Of a stretch of DNA of 64,000 nt, positions 63,045 to 64,000 are shown in pieces. This DNA is from Vandiemenella viatica (taxonomy: Eukaryota; Arthropoda; Insecta; Orthoptera; Morabidae), in NCBI GenBank assembly GCA_031002005.1, contig CM061914.1:191226685-191290684 (forward strand). The letters run 5' to 3'. The notes beneath the pieces were generated by a model. It saw nothing but the letters and a program-made list of their open reading frames with translations. It did no database searches and was not told the DNA's origin. Each line of letters opens with the position of its first letter. Positions within the stretch are counted from its first letter, which is position 1. The position numbers and the translations under genes were made by a program.

Positions 63045-64000
63045 TATATCCGAGTACGCTTTGTGACTTGATTGGTTGATGGAGTCATTTCAATCACTGA
63101 ATCATGAATGACCAGGCAGTAAGCTATTGTATTTTTAGCAAATGGTTTTTTGTTTCTATTTCAATCTTCATGTCAACGACCGAAGATTTCAATGTTTCGT
63201 CTTGATGAGAACAATCAATGAAAAATATAGGACATTTCTGAAATTCGGTACGTTCATGAGCGGGTTTCCTCTTCTTCTTAAACTGCTGTCTCCGTAATAC
63301 AGTGACTGAAAATTGGCATACATTTCAAACGCTTGTGCAGTATTCCTTGTGTCAAAATCAACAGCAAAATTCTCCTCTGGGAATTTAGATGAATTTAAAT
63401 ACACATTCAAGTCTGATATGTTTATTTGATCGAATACACTAGAGTCGGCAGTAATCGAATTTCTGTTTGACTGAAAAGCCAATATTACATACCTTGCTGT
63501 TTCAAGAGCTGTATTAAATTTAATTTGCCATGTCCATGAGTTAATTTCTGGCGTGATGCATTCAATCAAATCCCAGTGACGAAAAGCTAAACTCAGACTG
63601 ATATCATTTTTTAAAATATTCCACAGAGATATCTGTTGCTTTTCGGAAACTTGAACATGCGGCATTTCCCAGTGCATTTTCTCCAACACAATTTTCGATT
63701 TGGTATCTGCTGTATCTGAGACAATACAGTTAATATCTTGTCTGCTACGAATTAGTACCAGTTCATGACGGGCATTTAAAATAATCTTTTTGTAATCCTC
63801 GGCGAAGCCTAAGATCTTTTAAGCGGAATGCAAAAATTAAAACGTCCATCCGCATCGACTAACTGTTTCCAATTCACTTTTAGTGCCCCATCCGGCATTT
63901 TGTAATGCATTTGCTTCACCTGGTGTAAAAGATGCATATCCTTTCAGCAATGTTGCAATTCCTGGATTACGTACATGATCGATAATTTGGTTGTTGAGAC
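63045..64000 (-). pseudogene. Candidate double jelly-roll major capsid protein, frame-broken, partial
   Basis: The minus strand from the window edge encodes ASFTPGEANALQNAGW, then LGFAEDYKKIILNARHELVL and MHWEMPHVQV, then ARYVILAFQSNRN, VFDQINISDLNVYLNSSKFP and AFEMYANFQSLYY. After a frame change near 63120-63190 comes NTIAYCLVIHDSVIEMTPS and a stop at ~63045. From memory, this order of blocks is that of a protein widespread in insect Polinton-like elements and regarded as the major capsid protein. Breaks: two stop codons at 63837-63839 and 63819-63821 in a short out-of-frame patch, a stop at 63189, and the late frame change. The N-terminus is outside the window. Confidence 0.6.

Larger units (their letters stand above)
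57150..64000. mobile_element. Maverick/Polinton (adintovirus-like) element, left part, runs off the window
   Basis: The combination of a chromodomain integrase, a protein-primed family B DNA polymerase and a candidate capsid gene within 6 kb defines this class of large integrated DNA elements. The left end is probably in or just before the ~175-bp tandem array. The right end is outside the window, so terminal repeats and the 6-bp target duplication expected for the class cannot be verified. Coding regions lie on both strands, with polymerase plus and all others minus. Several genes are damaged. Confidence 0.85.

Overview
The window looks like a gene-poor stretch of a large, AT-rich, repeat-filled arthropod genome. 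I found no confident host gene. The dominant tRNA-derived SINE has a core reading GGAAAACCCAAATCTGGATG, and I associate that repeat type, from memory, with polyneopteran insects (Orthoptera, Phasmatodea and relatives). CR1-like LINEs, Penelope-like fragments, Tc1/mariner and hAT elements and a Helitron also fit a large-genome insect. The species is not determined.

Layout. 1-9.4 kb: LINE and Penelope-like (PLE) fragments, SINEs, a hAT end and one CpG-rich patch (7.92-8.31 kb). 10.0-13.7 kb: a decayed Helitron with a helicase tail. 14.3-25.8 kb: two inverted copies of an unclassified ~1 kb repeat, one holding an almost intact Tc1-like transposon; between them lie other Tc1/mariner relics, a 52-bp foldback and two LINEs. 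26-32.7 kb: nested SINEs, then a LINE abutting a bounded hAT element that itself holds a Harbinger-like MITE. 34.85-35.3 kb: a minisatellite with an almost exact 10-bp period. 36.8-45 kb: chimeric SINEs, a rosa-type mariner, a hAT transposase fragment, LINE relics and a ~250-bp tandem repeat. 45-57 kb: LINE copies (one carrying a 43-bp-arm foldback), a 2.1 kb hAT element inserted into a SINE, Tc1 and LINE relics, and a LINE split by a SINE and a MITE.

57.1-64.0 kb is the most interesting part. It is one end of a Maverick/Polinton (adintovirus-like) integrated DNA virus or transposon. In order it has a tandem array of ~175-bp units (possibly the terminal or subterminal repeat), a retroviral-type integrase with C-terminal chromodomain, a conserved small protein of unknown role, the 3' half of a protein-primed family B DNA polymerase on the opposite strand, two uncharacterised ORFs, and a broken gene resembling the double jelly-roll capsid protein carried by insect elements of this kind. 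The element runs off the right edge and looks decayed: the polymerase is truncated, the capsid frame is broken, and two internal duplications are present.

Several insertions are dated or bounded by perfect target duplications or by an uninterrupted paralogous copy in the same window. Family assignments rest on motif recognition by eye; no database search was possible.
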